Below, one piece after another: positions 63,031 to 64,000 of a stretch of 64,000 nucleotides of DNA (its first letter is position 1; each line of letters begins with the position of its first letter). The notes beneath the pieces are model-generated. The model did no database searches, had not been told where the DNA came from, and saw only the letters and a list, made by a program, of their open reading frames with translations. This stretch comes from Anolis sagrei (taxonomy: Eukaryota; Chordata; Lepidosauria; Squamata; Anolidae): NCBI RefSeq assembly GCF_037176765.1, contig NC_090024.1, forward strand, positions 59,812,861 through 59,876,860, written 5' to 3'. Position numbers and translations under genes: made by a program.

Positions 63031-64000
63031 GATACATGCAAACAATTTAATCTAAAACAGAGGCAGGCAACCATTTAATCTCCACATGTTTTATATTATA
63101 ATGTATTACTATCAGCCATGTTGAAAGGTGTTGATAGGGATGTAAACAAAAACATGTGGCCAAAGATTTTCCACCCTAGTCTAAAATATGAGCTATTTCA
63201 TAAATCATTTAAATCATGTAGAATTTATACAATTAATTTATGAAAATCAGTTAAAAGCAAAGACATGCAGTTGTAGAAAATGTTATATGCTTGTTAAACA
63301 AATAAAAAGGGAACTTAAATGTCCATTGTTTTTAAGACATAAACTAAAGATTTTGATGCTGAGCAGAGCAGTTTATTTTTACAAAATGAAAGGAGTCATC
63401 AAAATCTTATATGACTTTTTACGTAACATAAATTTATATATGTTTAGGTACATAGCAAAGGTGCTAAGAAATATTGTCAGTGAATGGCAAAGATGCATAA
63501 CAGCACATCATTAAATGCATCCAATGGACATTGGGATCAATGCAATGTTCACTGGTCCCCTTGTGCATTCTTCTTAGAAGTTGTTCTACTTAGTTACGTA
63601 ACCGTAGTCCTCTGTTGGGTACAGACTAACAGAAAGTGTCAGGGAAAGATAGATAACTTTGCATGTCTCCTGTTATTTGGTCCGCTCCCATATGTATGAA
63701 GTCAGATAACTGACCACAAATTGTATACAGTTATTTAAGACTGGCACTTCTTTCATAGAGATCTTAATCTCCTAGATAAATCTTCCTTACTACCTTACAT
63801 CCTGTTCCTTTTTAACATTTTGCTATTTCTATCAGCAGCTACGGTGAGTTCCAATTAAAGGCAGCCCCGCTGTGTACAGAACTCTGCTGGAAAGATAGCT
63901 CCAAGTAAACAACCTGAAATATTAAACATTATTTATTTCTTTGGCAATTATAGTCTCATTTAAATAATTTAGAAGGCACTTCATAATATTCTTATGAATG
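63031..64000. other. CABLES1 intron, no recognised element
   Basis: AT-rich; no exon text for the missing upstream CABLES1 exons and no repeat family were recognised. Confidence 0.45.

Noticed and set aside
59557-64000. Search for the upstream CABLES1 exon
   Set aside because: No - strand text resembling LETLEDIEENAPL was found; probably beyond the window.

Overview
The window is vertebrate nuclear DNA, almost certainly from a squamate reptile and probably an iguanian lizard. Two host genes have spliced, vertebrate-type exons with GT-AG boundaries. The spaces between exons are packed with repeats typical of lizards: tRNA-derived SINEs, a Sauria SINE with a Bov-B-type 3' end, CR1, L1, L2-like and Bov-B LINEs, hAT-type DNA transposons and palindromic MITEs, a Penelope-like element and a DIRS-like fossil. 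No bacterial-type genes, CRISPR arrays or operons are present. Family names come from recognising sequence, not from a database search.

Layout. Positions 1-28240 carry the 3' part of TMEM241 on the + strand, as four exons: 3088-3157, 6204-6297, 22619-22683 and the terminal 28180-28240. Positions 28241-42507 are the gap between the two genes and are dominated by repeats. Positions 42508-59556 carry the eight last coding exons of CABLES1 on the - strand: 59464-59556, 56292-56369, 53526-53628, 52736-52889, 52201-52304, 44041-44147, 43133-43340 and 42508-42648. Its large first exon or exons lie beyond 64000. The two genes are convergent, tail to tail, as recalled for the human 18q11.2 locus, so this is conserved synteny. 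They are not known to share a pathway: TMEM241 is a SLC35-like Golgi membrane protein and CABLES1 is a cyclin-box adaptor for CDK5, CDK2 and ABL1.

Mobile DNA. The most striking element is a Penelope-like retroelement at 60344-62877 inside a CABLES1 intron. It has an uninterrupted 706-codon reading frame (reverse transcriptase plus GIY-YIG endonuclease), two identical 107-bp inverted repeats and a 12-bp target duplication, and it sits inside an older palindromic MITE. A 193-bp element at 25189-25381 repeats the same end architecture without the coding region and has its own 14-bp duplication: a candidate miniature Penelope element. Two further Penelope-type remnants lie at 1229-1461 and 19857-20215. 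Two 5'-truncated LINEs also keep open frames: a jockey-like one (17071-18135, 10-bp duplication) and a Bov-B one (18812-19815, about 34-bp duplication). Many insertions can be delimited from their target duplications, and several are nested.

Stretches without a listed feature are intron or intergenic sequence in which nothing was recognised. The longest are listed as such.
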